From Bacteroidales bacterium (lineage in GTDB: Bacteria > Bacteroidota > Bacteroidia > Bacteroidales > PUMT01), in the NCBI GenBank assembly GCA_007132365.1, contig SLOS01000182.1, positions 1 to 6,493 of the forward strand: a stretch of DNA of 6,493 bases, written 5' to 3'. The notes beneath the pieces were generated by a model. That model had not been told where the DNA came from. It saw nothing but the letters and a program-made list of their open reading frames with translations, and made no database searches. The translations under genes and the position numbers were made by a program. Positions 1 through 6,493 of the stretch are shown here, in pieces. Within the stretch, counting starts at the first letter, position 1. Each line of letters begins with the position of its first letter.

Positions 1-1461
1 TGAAATGTTAAAAGTTACATCATCTGTAGCCGGCTGGACACCATCAGGAGGCCAAAGCAATTTTACCAGTTCGGGCTCCGGCAGGGTGAGCGGGTCATTG
101 GTCATCTCTATCCAGTTGTCCAGAGCCCTGCTCAGACGATTCTTTATATCCCGGTATGACGGTTCAAAAGCCAGGTTGTGTATTTCATGAGGATCAGACA
201 GCAGGTCGAATAACTCCTCCTCAGGCCTGGTTTTCCTGAACCATAACTGCTGAACAGAATCAAGCCTGCTTTCATCCCTGAAGCGGAAAAGCTCCTGCAT
301 CAGGGGCATCTGATCCCTGTAAGGCAGAAACTGAACATAAGGCCTCTCCGGCATATAGTTCCGGCTGTACTTGTATTGTCTGTCCCTTACGGTCCTTATG
401 CAGTCAAGTGCAGGATCCATACGGTCGCGGGAAGCAAATATGTATTCGCGGGGAGAAGCCTTCTTTTCTCCCAGGAAAGGTTTGCCATGCATATAGTCCG
501 GTATCTCAAGTCCGGCCAGTGATAGAGCCGTTGCCGGGAAATCCACGAAACTGACAAGCTCATCGTTGACTGAACCGGCATCCCGGTAGTCCGGAAATTT
601 TACAATCAGGGGGACATGGAGGCCGGAATCATAGGTCCATCGTTTCATCCGGGGCAACCCGTCACCATGATCGCTGTAAAAAAAAACTATTGTGTTCTCT
701 TTAAGGCCGTCCTCTTGCAGCTGATGAAGTATGGTACCTACAATTGAGTCCATTCGTATGATATTGCTGTAATGTATTGCCATATCATTGCGTATTACCG
801 GACTGTCAGGATAATATGGAGGCAGTTCAATCTCCTCCGGATCAACCAGCAGGGGCTTTGAGGCATTCATCCAGACCCTTGATTCATGAGTCTCCATGAT
901 ATTGAATACTGAAAAGAAAGGCTGATCCTTATCCTGCCTGTTTCTCCAGTGGGCCTGGTTGCTGCTCTCATCCCAGGCTGTGATCGGATTTTGAAACTGG
1001 TAATCAGTCTTAACATTATTTGTAGTATAGTAGCCGGCCTGCCTGAAAAGCTCCGCATAGGTCCGCGACTCAGGTGGAGGAACAGCTTCATATACCGGGA
1101 TCGCCAGTAATTCGGGGTCTGTTATCTGATCAATAGAGGCAGTACGAGATAAAGTGCGCATGTGCTGAGCACCGAAGCTGGTCGGGTACATGCCTGTGAT
1201 CAGCGCTGCCCGGCTCGGGGCACAAACTCCGCTTACCGAGTGGGCCTGCGTGAACCGTATACCCTGTTCTGCAAGTTTGTCAATATTTGGTGTCCTGGCT
1301 AATGGATCTCCGTAGCAGCCAAGACGGGGACTCATATCTTCGCAGGTTATCCAGAGTATATTCGGCTGCTTTGCAGGTTCTTCCCGTTCAGGGGTCGTTT
1401 TACAGGCATTTATTGAGAATGAGACAGCAGCAGTACAAAAAAATAAAAACTCTTTTTGCAT
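1..1461 (-). CDS. Sulfatase (S1 family, formylglycine-dependent), lipoprotein, 3' end outside window
   Basis: Hydrolyses sulfate esters or sulfamates, probably on a polysaccharide or its fragments, outside the cytoplasm. The frame runs from ATG at 1461 to the window edge without a stop: 487 residues visible, and S1 sulfatases are often about 500, so little is missing. Residues 1-20 form a short hydrophobic signal ending in a lipobox-like SINAC, with Cys20 as the likely lipidated residue; the n-region is weak (MQKEF). Visible motifs: ILWITCEDMSP (Glu41/Asp42, metal site); VCAPSRAALITG with Cys80 (codon 1222-1224), the Cys converted to formylglycine in C-x-P-S-R sulfatases; FYSDHGDGLP (Asp264/His265, metal site); and KRWTYDSGLHVPLIV, the usual downstream substrate and metal loop. 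The C-terminal LFDLLSDPHEIHNLA is typical of the family. Its leader has no clear Shine-Dalgarno sequence. It lies 115 bp downstream of the lyase on the same strand, so co-transcription is plausible. Overall look is close to heparan N-sulfatase-like bacterial sulfatases, but the substrate is uncertain. It needs an anaerobic sulfatase-maturating or FGE enzyme encoded elsewhere. Confidence 0.93.
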   Translation of the reverse strand, partial: MQKEFLFFCTAAVSFSINACKTTPEREEPAKQPNILWITCEDMSPRLGCYGDPLARTPNIDKLAEQGIRFTQAHSVSGVCAPSRAALITGMYPTSFGAQHMRTLSRTASIDQITDPELLAIPVYEAVPPPESRTYAELFRQAGYYTTNNVKTDYQFQNPITAWDESSNQAHWRNRQDKDQPFFSVFNIMETHESRVWMNASKPLLVDPEEIELPPYYPDSPVIRNDMAIHYSNIIRMDSIVGTILHQLQEDGLKENTIVFFYSDHGDGLPRMKRWTYDSGLHVPLIVKFPDYRDAGSVNDELVSFVDFPATALSLAGLEIPDYMHGKPFLGEKKASPREYIFASRDRMDPALDCIRTVRDRQYKYSRNYMPERPYVQFLPYRDQMPLMQELFRFRDESRLDSVQQLWFRKTRPEEELFDLLSDPHEIHNLAFEPSYRDIKNRLSRALDNWIEMTNDPLTLPEPELVKLLWPPDGVQPATDDVTFNIS

Positions 1462-1530
1462 AATCTGATATTTTATAAAGTCTTCCCGAATCAAATAATA
1501 ATATTGTCATAATAATAGGTATTAAACATC

Positions 1531-1555
1531 AAAAAACAAACTACAGCTTAAGTTT
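1531..1555 (-). terminator. Possible weak hairpin plus T-run in the lyase-sulfatase gap
   Basis: Read on the minus strand, a 5-bp stem AAACT/AGTTT with an 8-nt loop is followed after one G by six T (1536-1531). The stem is short and AT-rich, so it would be a poor terminator; partial attenuation between the lyase and the sulfatase is the most it could support. The rest of the 115-bp gap (1462-1576) is AT-rich. I could not find a full Bacteroidetes-type promoter (TTTG and TAnnTTTG at proper spacing) in it. Confidence 0.25.
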
Positions 1556-1576
1556 TCCCGGTTCCCGGACAAGAAG

Positions 1577-3448
1577 TCACCAGTCAGCCAGGTTCCTGTC
1601 GAAATCAGCATCAGTGTCTGAGGAACCGGGGATAAATTTCACATCGAATGTTTCTCGTGCGTTTGCGGGCACTGTTACTTCAAAACCCACAAGTATGGTA
1701 CCCGGATTGGGTACGTCCCATTCAGTGCCTGGCTGCGAGCTCCAGGTGGTGACTCTGATATATTGGGGACTGTCAACTCTGAGGTCAAGGGTCCTGCCGT
1801 CAAGGGCAAGGGTAGCACTGTTGTTGCCGGTAACCGTTACGTCTGCCCCGGTAAGCATCTGCCAGCGTACAACAGCAGGATCCGGTCCCGTTGAAAGCTC
1901 ATCCCTGATAACCAGGTACTCCATGTCAACAATACCTGCCCCCCTGGTTACCGATTCAAGAGTGGTGCTGTAAAGTGATGAGATATCGGATATACCGAAA
2001 CTGAAACCGGGATCATCCGAATATCTGTCAATTCCTGCATATCCGTCAACCCTCTGCAATTCTCCGTTTACAGTAAGTGTGCTGTGTGAGAAATTGTTCA
2101 GGCGGTAGACGGTCCACCTCTCTGCATCCTGCGAACGGCCCCATATATTCATCCCCAGCGATTCAAGTGAATGATAACCCTGTGGCCCGAGGTCAATAGC
2201 CCAGCGAACCCCGTCTGCTTCAAAGACAAAAGATCCTACATCCATATGCCCGTGATTCACCGACGGAGAGCCACCCTTAAACCCGAGGTAAATTGCACCG
2301 GGGTCGGTCCACGATGTACGCATCAGAATCAGCGGCATTTTTCCCCGCGCTACATAAAACTTGTAATCCGGCTCGACTATCTTATCAAAGGGGATATCCT
2401 TACCCCAGATCATTATTGCCGGTAACAGTCTTTCACTGGTAACCCGGGAGAGGTCATCCCTGTCAAGGAAAAATTTCTCCTTCCACAGCAGCGATGGCTG
2501 ATTTTTCTTTTCCGCAAACCAGAACATCGCGGGACTGAGGCTACCCCCTGCCCTGTTATCTCCCCAGTTATAACACATACCTGAAGGTGCAAGCATATTC
2601 TTGACAAAACTGCCGGTCTCAACAAATGCCGGATAATCATCGTAATTGAACCTTCCGGGCCATATCTTATCAACCGCACTAAGGAACATCACATTGAATG
2701 AGGTACCATACCTCCAGTATCCGTATCCTTCCGGATAGGCACCATCCGGCTTGTAATCAGCCTTTGCAAGGGTTATGGTATTATATGCCCTGTCAATAAC
2801 CTCCCTGGCAAGGTCAGGATAATATTCATATATGGCAAGCGCCCCGTAGGTCATGCCGGTATTGCAGACCTGGTTCCAGTTATGCTCTGCACTGAGAAAC
2901 CGGTTATAATCGGAATCGAATGAGGGCTCAAGGCCCTTTGTGAGGATCGCCTCCCTGATAATCTCCCTGGATCCGGGAGAGAGTTTATGATAGAGCCAGT
3001 CATAACCAATGGCAAGTGCCATTGTCATTTCACCCACATCAAGAAAATGAGAGGGATTCCAGTCGCTGAACCCTGCCGCCGCAAGCATCTCCTTTTCAGC
3101 CCTTTCAGCATATTTATCATCCCCGGTCATGCGGTATGAATATGAAAGGTAAAATATACGCCTCAGGACCTCGCGTGACTTTCCCAGCAGCCGCCGTCCC
3201 GTCAGCTCCCTTTCCACCGGGGGTAGGCTTATTATCGCATCGCTCTTACCCAGTATCGCTTCATGCATATCCTTCCAGACCCGACTGGTCTCAAGCGATT
3301 TCTTAATCATCTCCTCCTCGCCCTCAAGAAGCAGGATACGGGGGTGCCTGGATAAAATTTCTTCTGGCGTGTCAGCCCTGTTGCATGAAACGAAGGTTAT
3401 AAGAACTGCACTGATAAATAGATTAACAAGATTCTCAATTTGCTTCAT
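1577..3448 (-). CDS. Heparinase II/III-like polysaccharide lyase, lipoprotein
   Basis: A 623-residue exported protein, complete from ATG at 3448 to TGA at 1577. Residues 1-22 form a signal with Lys2, a hydrophobic core and FVSC, so Cys22 is the likely lipidation site. Residues about 30-340 are the helical (alpha/alpha toroid) domain; about 365-600 are the beta-sandwich Heparinase II/III-like domain. Candidate catalytic residues: His189 and Asn192 in EHNWN, Tyr244 in PEGYGYWRYG, and His399 in NHGH. Candidate zinc ligands: His401, Asp419 in AIDLG and His455 in FSHS. By my recollection, the spacings His189-Tyr244 (55), His399-His401 (2) and His401-Asp419 (18) match or nearly match those of Pedobacter heparinase II (His202/Tyr257, His406/His408, His408/Asp425). 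Asn192 sits where heparinase II has a Glu, as in other lyases of this fold. Expected chemistry is beta-elimination at uronic acid residues in the periplasm or at the cell surface. The substrate (heparan, chondroitin, alginate or other) cannot be decided. The acidic C-terminal tail (about 605-623) is unassigned. The neighbouring sulfatase supports a sulfated substrate. The start has an A/T-rich leader without Shine-Dalgarno. Confidence 0.93.
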   Translation of the reverse strand: MKQIENLVNLFISAVLITFVSCNRADTPEEILSRHPRILLLEGEEEMIKKSLETSRVWKDMHEAILGKSDAIISLPPVERELTGRRLLGKSREVLRRIFYLSYSYRMTGDDKYAERAEKEMLAAAGFSDWNPSHFLDVGEMTMALAIGYDWLYHKLSPGSREIIREAILTKGLEPSFDSDYNRFLSAEHNWNQVCNTGMTYGALAIYEYYPDLAREVIDRAYNTITLAKADYKPDGAYPEGYGYWRYGTSFNVMFLSAVDKIWPGRFNYDDYPAFVETGSFVKNMLAPSGMCYNWGDNRAGGSLSPAMFWFAEKKNQPSLLWKEKFFLDRDDLSRVTSERLLPAIMIWGKDIPFDKIVEPDYKFYVARGKMPLILMRTSWTDPGAIYLGFKGGSPSVNHGHMDVGSFVFEADGVRWAIDLGPQGYHSLESLGMNIWGRSQDAERWTVYRLNNFSHSTLTVNGELQRVDGYAGIDRYSDDPGFSFGISDISSLYSTTLESVTRGAGIVDMEYLVIRDELSTGPDPAVVRWQMLTGADVTVTGNNSATLALDGRTLDLRVDSPQYIRVTTWSSQPGTEWDVPNPGTILVGFEVTVPANARETFDVKFIPGSSDTDADFDRNLADW

Positions 3449-3498
3449 TCACACAAAGTTTAGTTTTCAAGTTATTTATCAAGATGTAATTACCTCAC

Positions 3499-3529
3499 AA
3501 AAAACGGCTAACCAGCTTTCCTCCGGTTA
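3499..3529 (-). terminator. Intrinsic terminator of the GH5 remnant
   Basis: On the minus strand, a 7-bp stem TAACCGG/CTGGTTA (one G-T pair) encloses a 7-nt loop, followed by GCCG and six T (3504-3499). The left arm begins with the TAA that ends the ancestral GH5 frame, so the hairpin marks the original end of that gene. It separates the GH5 remnant from the lyase, whose start is only about 50 bp downstream. The lyase therefore probably needs its own promoter in the AT-rich 3449-3498 stretch, where I see only a near-match (TAAACTTTG) to the Bacteroidetes -7 box. Confidence 0.7.
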
Positions 3530-4246
3530 TTCCCCGAGCAGCACCTCCAGAAGATTATGGTATGGTTCTCCCGTCTGGTGGTCAACAACACCAAAGCCTC
3601 CTTTGTAATCCCAGTTGGCCTATGCAATCTCAAGTTTTTCAAGGATCTCACGCATATCGGCATACCATTGCAACCTCATTTCCGGATCCACGGCAGGTAA
3701 ACAACCCCACTCACCGCAATAGAGGGGCAGGTTATGCTCCATGGCGTAGTTGAGAGGTATCATTATCATCCCTTCCATTGATACTTTGGTGTAAACCCGG
3801 TTGTGGTGGCCAATCCTGGTAACCAATTCCTGCGGCAATCCCTCGAGATCGGCCGGATCAACAGAAAGCCCCGGATATTTCACCGGTCCGCTATAATCAC
3901 GGATATGTGTCCATGAAGCCTGATGGTGAGTCAGCAGGAAGGGTTCATTAAAATAGTGCGACCTGATAATATGCAGATCGACTATCAGCCTCAAATCAAA
4001 TTCAAGCGCCCAGCCAACAGCCTCATGCAGCAATCCAAATGCACGAGTTTTCTTATTTCCCTCTTCATCCCACATTTGCTCCTCATCAATGGGTAACCGG
4101 ATGTGGTCATTGCCAAAGCCGGCAATCTGTCTGACATCTTCCCTAATTCTCATATTCAAATATACCATAAAATGCCCTTTACTCCATATCCCACTACAGA
4201 AACAAAAGCAAACAAATCCAAACAACATTCCTGCGATGCCTGCCAA
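3527..4246 (-). pseudogene. Decayed glycoside hydrolase family 5 (cellulase-like) gene
   Basis: An open 208-residue frame (TTG at 4246, or ATG at 4228, to TAG at 3620) looks like a gene but is a remnant of a GH5 TIM-barrel glycosidase. Recognisable pieces: EDVRQIAGFG..HIRLPIDEEQMWDE, LRLIVDLHIIRSHYFN, PFLLTHHQASWT..RDYSGPVKYPG, and LPLYCGEWG, whose Glu179 (codon 3710-3712) is the expected nucleophile. Three lesions are visible. First, HYFN runs straight into EPFLLTHH; in relatives known to me, about 90-100 residues lie between these motifs, including the MNE acid/base Glu, which is absent here. Second, TAG at 3622-3620 sits where the family has Trp: the same frame continues as ANWDYKGGFGVVD and GEPYHNLLEVLLGE to TAA at 3529-3527, the normal GH5 C-terminus. 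Third, residues before about Met32 (4153) do not resemble the expected N-terminus, and no other frame up to 4282 supplies it. The ORF start only fixes an open frame, not a true gene start. Without the acid/base residue it should be inactive as a hydrolase. It lies just downstream of the kinase on the same strand. Confidence 0.88.
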
Positions 4247-4279
4247 ATGATCGCCATGGAATATTTCACTGGTATCTGC

Positions 4280-6493
4280 CTAACCCAGATATTTTTCCAG
4301 CACAGTATATAAACTCTCCTTGCTGACAGGCTTGACGATGTGTTCGTCAAATCCCATTTCTTTGCTTGCTTTGATCTGCTCCGGCATGGCAAAGGCGGTT
4401 TGTGCTATAACGGGAATATCCGGATTTTTTGAACGAATTTCCCTGATCAACTCGTAACCGTCTTTTTTAGGCATTCGGATGTCAAGCAAAATAATATCCA
4501 CCTTCTCATTATTATACAGCTCAATCACCTCTTCTCCGTCTTCGGCAATAAACATTTTGACATCTGTTTCTTTGAGCATAAATTTTAACATTTCCAGGCT
4601 GTATGAATCGTCATCGGCAATAATCACTGTCTTCCCGGCAAGTTTGGGAGCATGACCGGGCTTCTCCTTCGGTTGTTTCCCGGTTGATTTTTCTGCTTTT
4701 CCTTCATTATATGGAATTGTAAAAAAGAATGTTGAACCCTTGCCTTTTTCTGACTCCACCCAAATTTTGCCTCCAAGACATTCGGTTAATCCGCGTGCAA
4801 TAGCAAGCCCAAGTCCGGTACCTCTTATCACTTTGTCCCGGTTGCCGTAATCGCTATCGGCTTGCTGAAACCGTTCGAATATTTTTTCATGGTATTCGGT
4901 GCTTATTCCTGCACCGGTATCGCTTACATAAAACAATATATCCTTTTTATCACATAATTCATAGCCGAATTCTATATGGCCCTGTTCGGTATATTTGAAC
5001 GCATTGCTTAATAAGTTGTGAATAATTTGCTTTAACCTGAATTCATCGGTCTTAACATACCGTTTCCTCCGGTTACCGGGCAGCTTCAACCTGAAATCGA
5101 TATTGGGGGTATTTTTTTCAACCGCATATCCCTTGAACTGTTCCTTTATTTTTTCCAGCAACAAATCGATATTTACACTTGATGTATTGACCACCAATTC
5201 TCCGGCATCCAGGCGGGAAACATCTACAATATCATCTATCAGATAAAGCAAATGTTTACCGGAGTCAGAAATATTATGAACACACCGTTTATCTTCTTCA
5301 TCGGTGACTTTATCCCTTAACATACTGGCAAAGCCCAGGATGGAATTCAGGGGAGTGCGTATCTCATGCGACATGTTTGCCAGGAACATATTTTTAAGAA
5401 TTACAGCCTGCTCGGCAGCATCTTTTGCATATACCAGTTCCTGCTCCCGTTTTTTAATATCGGTTATATCTTTAACAATATTGGAAATGGCAATGACTTT
5501 TCCGGTATCATCTCTAATGGGTGACTTGGTTACAGATACGGGTCCCACTGAACCGTCTTTATGTTTATGAAATGTTTCAAAGTTCTTTACTTTTTTTCCT
5601 TGTTTTACATTTCTTATCATGGCCATATCTCCATCATCCTTTGGATAGGCATAAAGATCTCTTGCATTTGAGCCTATTGCTTCCTCTTCGGTATAACCGT
5701 ATAATTGCGCAGCCCCTTCATTCCACGAGAGGATCGTTCCCTCTGGTGATTCGCTGAAAATAGCATCTTCTGATGACTCAACAATGGAGGCCAGGTGCAG
5801 ATCTGCTTTCATTTCCTCTTTATCCCGGGTAATATCCTGTACAAAAGTGGCAACAACATCTTCTTCATGGGAAAAATAGAGGATCTTGAAGTGCTTTTTA
5901 AATTCTGCAAAATATCTCTCTTCATTATACGCCTCTCCAGAAAGCGCTTTCATCCCGGCATCAATAAAAGCCTGCCTGTATCCTTTCCGGGAAAATATTT
6001 CCGAAACCTTTTTATCTTTATCTTTGTCCGGATCGATCTGCAACATATCCCCAAATGCCCGGTTGGCCTCCAGCAGCTTAAAATTCTCAATATTCCCCTT
6101 TTTATCCCTCACTGCCTTGTAAAGGGCGAAGCCATGTTCCATGTGATGGAAGAGGTGCCTGTATTTTTCCCGCAATTTCGATTCTTCAACAAGTTTTTGC
6201 ACCCTGTGCTTCTCGGTAATGTCGGTAAAGGTGATCACTACCCCGTCAATCTGATCTTCAATGGTCCGGTAGGGTGAAATGCGCATCCAGTATATCTCGT
6301 CTTCTCCCCTGGAGATTTCCTTTTCAACCGGGGTAAGTTTGTCCAGCACTTTACGCACATCCTTTACCAGTTGCTCCTGAAAGAATTTGATACCGAAATC
6401 CTGGATGGAGCGACCTGTATCAGATTCTACCAGATTGACGATAGACCTGATCTGCGGGGAAAATCTTCTTACCTTAAGATTTTTGTCAAGGAA
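4280..6493 (-). CDS. Hybrid histidine kinase, C-terminal part (probable CheB/CheR-PAS-type), 5' end outside window
   Basis: Sensor kinase with its own receiver domain; 737 residues are visible and the frame is open to the window edge. A GTG at 6358 is internal, since coding continues upstream of it, so it is not the start. Domains in visible residues: PAS about 1-95 (begins FLDKNLKVRRFSPQ, includes YWMRISPYRT and DGVVITFTDITE); PAS about 105-223; PAS about 235-345 (AIFSESPEGTILSWNEGA, ending VKDITDIKKREQEL); HisKA about 366-433 with phospho-acceptor His376 in MSHEIRTPLNS (codon 5366-5368); HATPase about 480-595 with N-box NLLSNAFKYT, G1 DTGAG and G2 GTGLGLA; a Lys/Pro-rich linker (about 596-620); receiver about 622-735 with acidic pocket ADDD, phospho-acceptor Asp671 in LLDIRMP, Thr699 and Lys721 in VKP. 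All catalytic motifs are present. The first PAS strongly resembles those following CheR in CheB/CheR fusion proteins, so the missing N-terminus may hold those domains (inference). No membrane segment is visible, consistent with a cytoplasmic sensor. It ends in TAG at 4280-4282. No terminator is visible before the GH5 remnant. Confidence 0.93.
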   Translation of the reverse strand, partial: FLDKNLKVRRFSPQIRSIVNLVESDTGRSIQDFGIKFFQEQLVKDVRKVLDKLTPVEKEISRGEDEIYWMRISPYRTIEDQIDGVVITFTDITEKHRVQKLVEESKLREKYRHLFHHMEHGFALYKAVRDKKGNIENFKLLEANRAFGDMLQIDPDKDKDKKVSEIFSRKGYRQAFIDAGMKALSGEAYNEERYFAEFKKHFKILYFSHEEDVVATFVQDITRDKEEMKADLHLASIVESSEDAIFSESPEGTILSWNEGAAQLYGYTEEEAIGSNARDLYAYPKDDGDMAMIRNVKQGKKVKNFETFHKHKDGSVGPVSVTKSPIRDDTGKVIAISNIVKDITDIKKREQELVYAKDAAEQAVILKNMFLANMSHEIRTPLNSILGFASMLRDKVTDEEDKRCVHNISDSGKHLLYLIDDIVDVSRLDAGELVVNTSSVNIDLLLEKIKEQFKGYAVEKNTPNIDFRLKLPGNRRKRYVKTDEFRLKQIIHNLLSNAFKYTEQGHIEFGYELCDKKDILFYVSDTGAGISTEYHEKIFERFQQADSDYGNRDKVIRGTGLGLAIARGLTECLGGKIWVESEKGKGSTFFFTIPYNEGKAEKSTGKQPKEKPGHAPKLAGKTVIIADDDSYSLEMLKFMLKETDVKMFIAEDGEEVIELYNNEKVDIILLDIRMPKKDGYELIREIRSKNPDIPVIAQTAFAMPEQIKASKEMGFDEHIVKPVSKESLYTVLEKYLG

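Noticed and set aside
396..1091. Short minus-strand open frames at 396-581 and 867-1091
   Set aside because: They are out of frame with the sulfatase, which reads without interruption from 1461 to 1 and carries all the family motifs; no frameshift is needed.
1558..1568. CCGG-TTC-CCGG mini-palindrome just after the lyase stop
   Set aside because: The stem is only 4 bp with a 3-nt loop, and no T-run follows on either strand, so it does not support a terminator.
1614..1973. 119-codon plus-strand open frame, opposite the lyase gene
   Set aside because: Antisense shadow of the lyase C-terminal region; the translation shows no domain or export signal, and the opposite strand encodes recognisable protein.
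4157..4164. TATATTTG on the minus strand, a perfect match to the Bacteroidetes -7 box TAnnTTTG
   Set aside because: No TTTG lies at the required distance upstream (nearest about 38 bases away), and the sequence is inside a decayed gene; probably chance in AT-rich DNA.
4226..4246. Hydrophobic start (MLFGFVCFCFCSG) as a signal peptide of a small secreted GH5-like protein
   Set aside because: No positive n-region and no clear cleavage context, and it is fused to a GH5 body missing its N-terminus and acid/base segment; best read as non-homologous sequence that happens to be open.
4234..4256. GCGAT/ATCGC inverted repeat downstream of the kinase stop
   Set aside because: 5-bp stem with a long loop and no T-run; not usable as a terminator call.
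5795..6277. 160-codon plus-strand open frame, opposite the kinase PAS domains
   Set aside because: Antisense to conserved PAS coding sequence; the Phe/Ile-rich translation reflects complementing a Lys/Glu/Asn-rich gene.

Overview
The window looks like a polysaccharide-degradation region of a Bacteroidetes-type bacterium. This rests on two lipoprotein-type exported enzymes, start codons with A/T-rich leaders and no clear Shine-Dalgarno sequence, a sulfatase plus heparinase II/III-fold lyase pair, and a large CheB/CheR-type hybrid sensor kinase. It is an inference from gene content; there is no rRNA or other marker. All recognised genes lie on the minus strand, so transcription runs from high to low coordinates. 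No stretch over about 300 bases lacks a gene or gene remnant. I saw no tRNA, rRNA, CRISPR array, insertion sequence or long repeat.

Layout from the 5' side of the transcribed strand: (1) 6493-4280 is the C-terminal 737 residues of a multi-PAS hybrid histidine kinase (PAS, PAS, PAS, HisKA, HATPase, receiver). It enters from outside the window, and its first visible PAS domain resembles those following CheR in CheB/CheR fusion proteins. (2) About 4153-3527 is a decayed glycoside hydrolase family 5 (GH5) gene. Its 5' end is missing, the segment that should carry the catalytic acid/base Glu is deleted in frame, and a Trp codon has become an amber stop. The original C-terminus can still be read beyond that stop, down to a TAA that begins an intrinsic terminator. 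(3) 3448-1577 is an intact heparinase II/III-like lipoprotein with lyase and zinc residues. (4) 1461-1 is a formylglycine-type sulfatase lipoprotein that runs off the left edge with no stop codon.

The sulfatase and the lyase probably work together on a sulfated, uronic-acid-containing glycan: the sulfatase removes sulfate esters and the lyase cleaves uronate linkages. The exact substrate cannot be read from sequence. The GH5 remnant suggests that another carbohydrate-active gene was once functional here. The kinase gene is visibly more AT-rich than the enzymes, and composition changes near position 4150, where recognisable GH5 homology begins; a rearrangement breakpoint there is plausible. 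I found no convincing undescribed system. The most notable signal is the triple-lesion GH5 pseudogene, which an ORF caller would report as an intact 208-residue protein.
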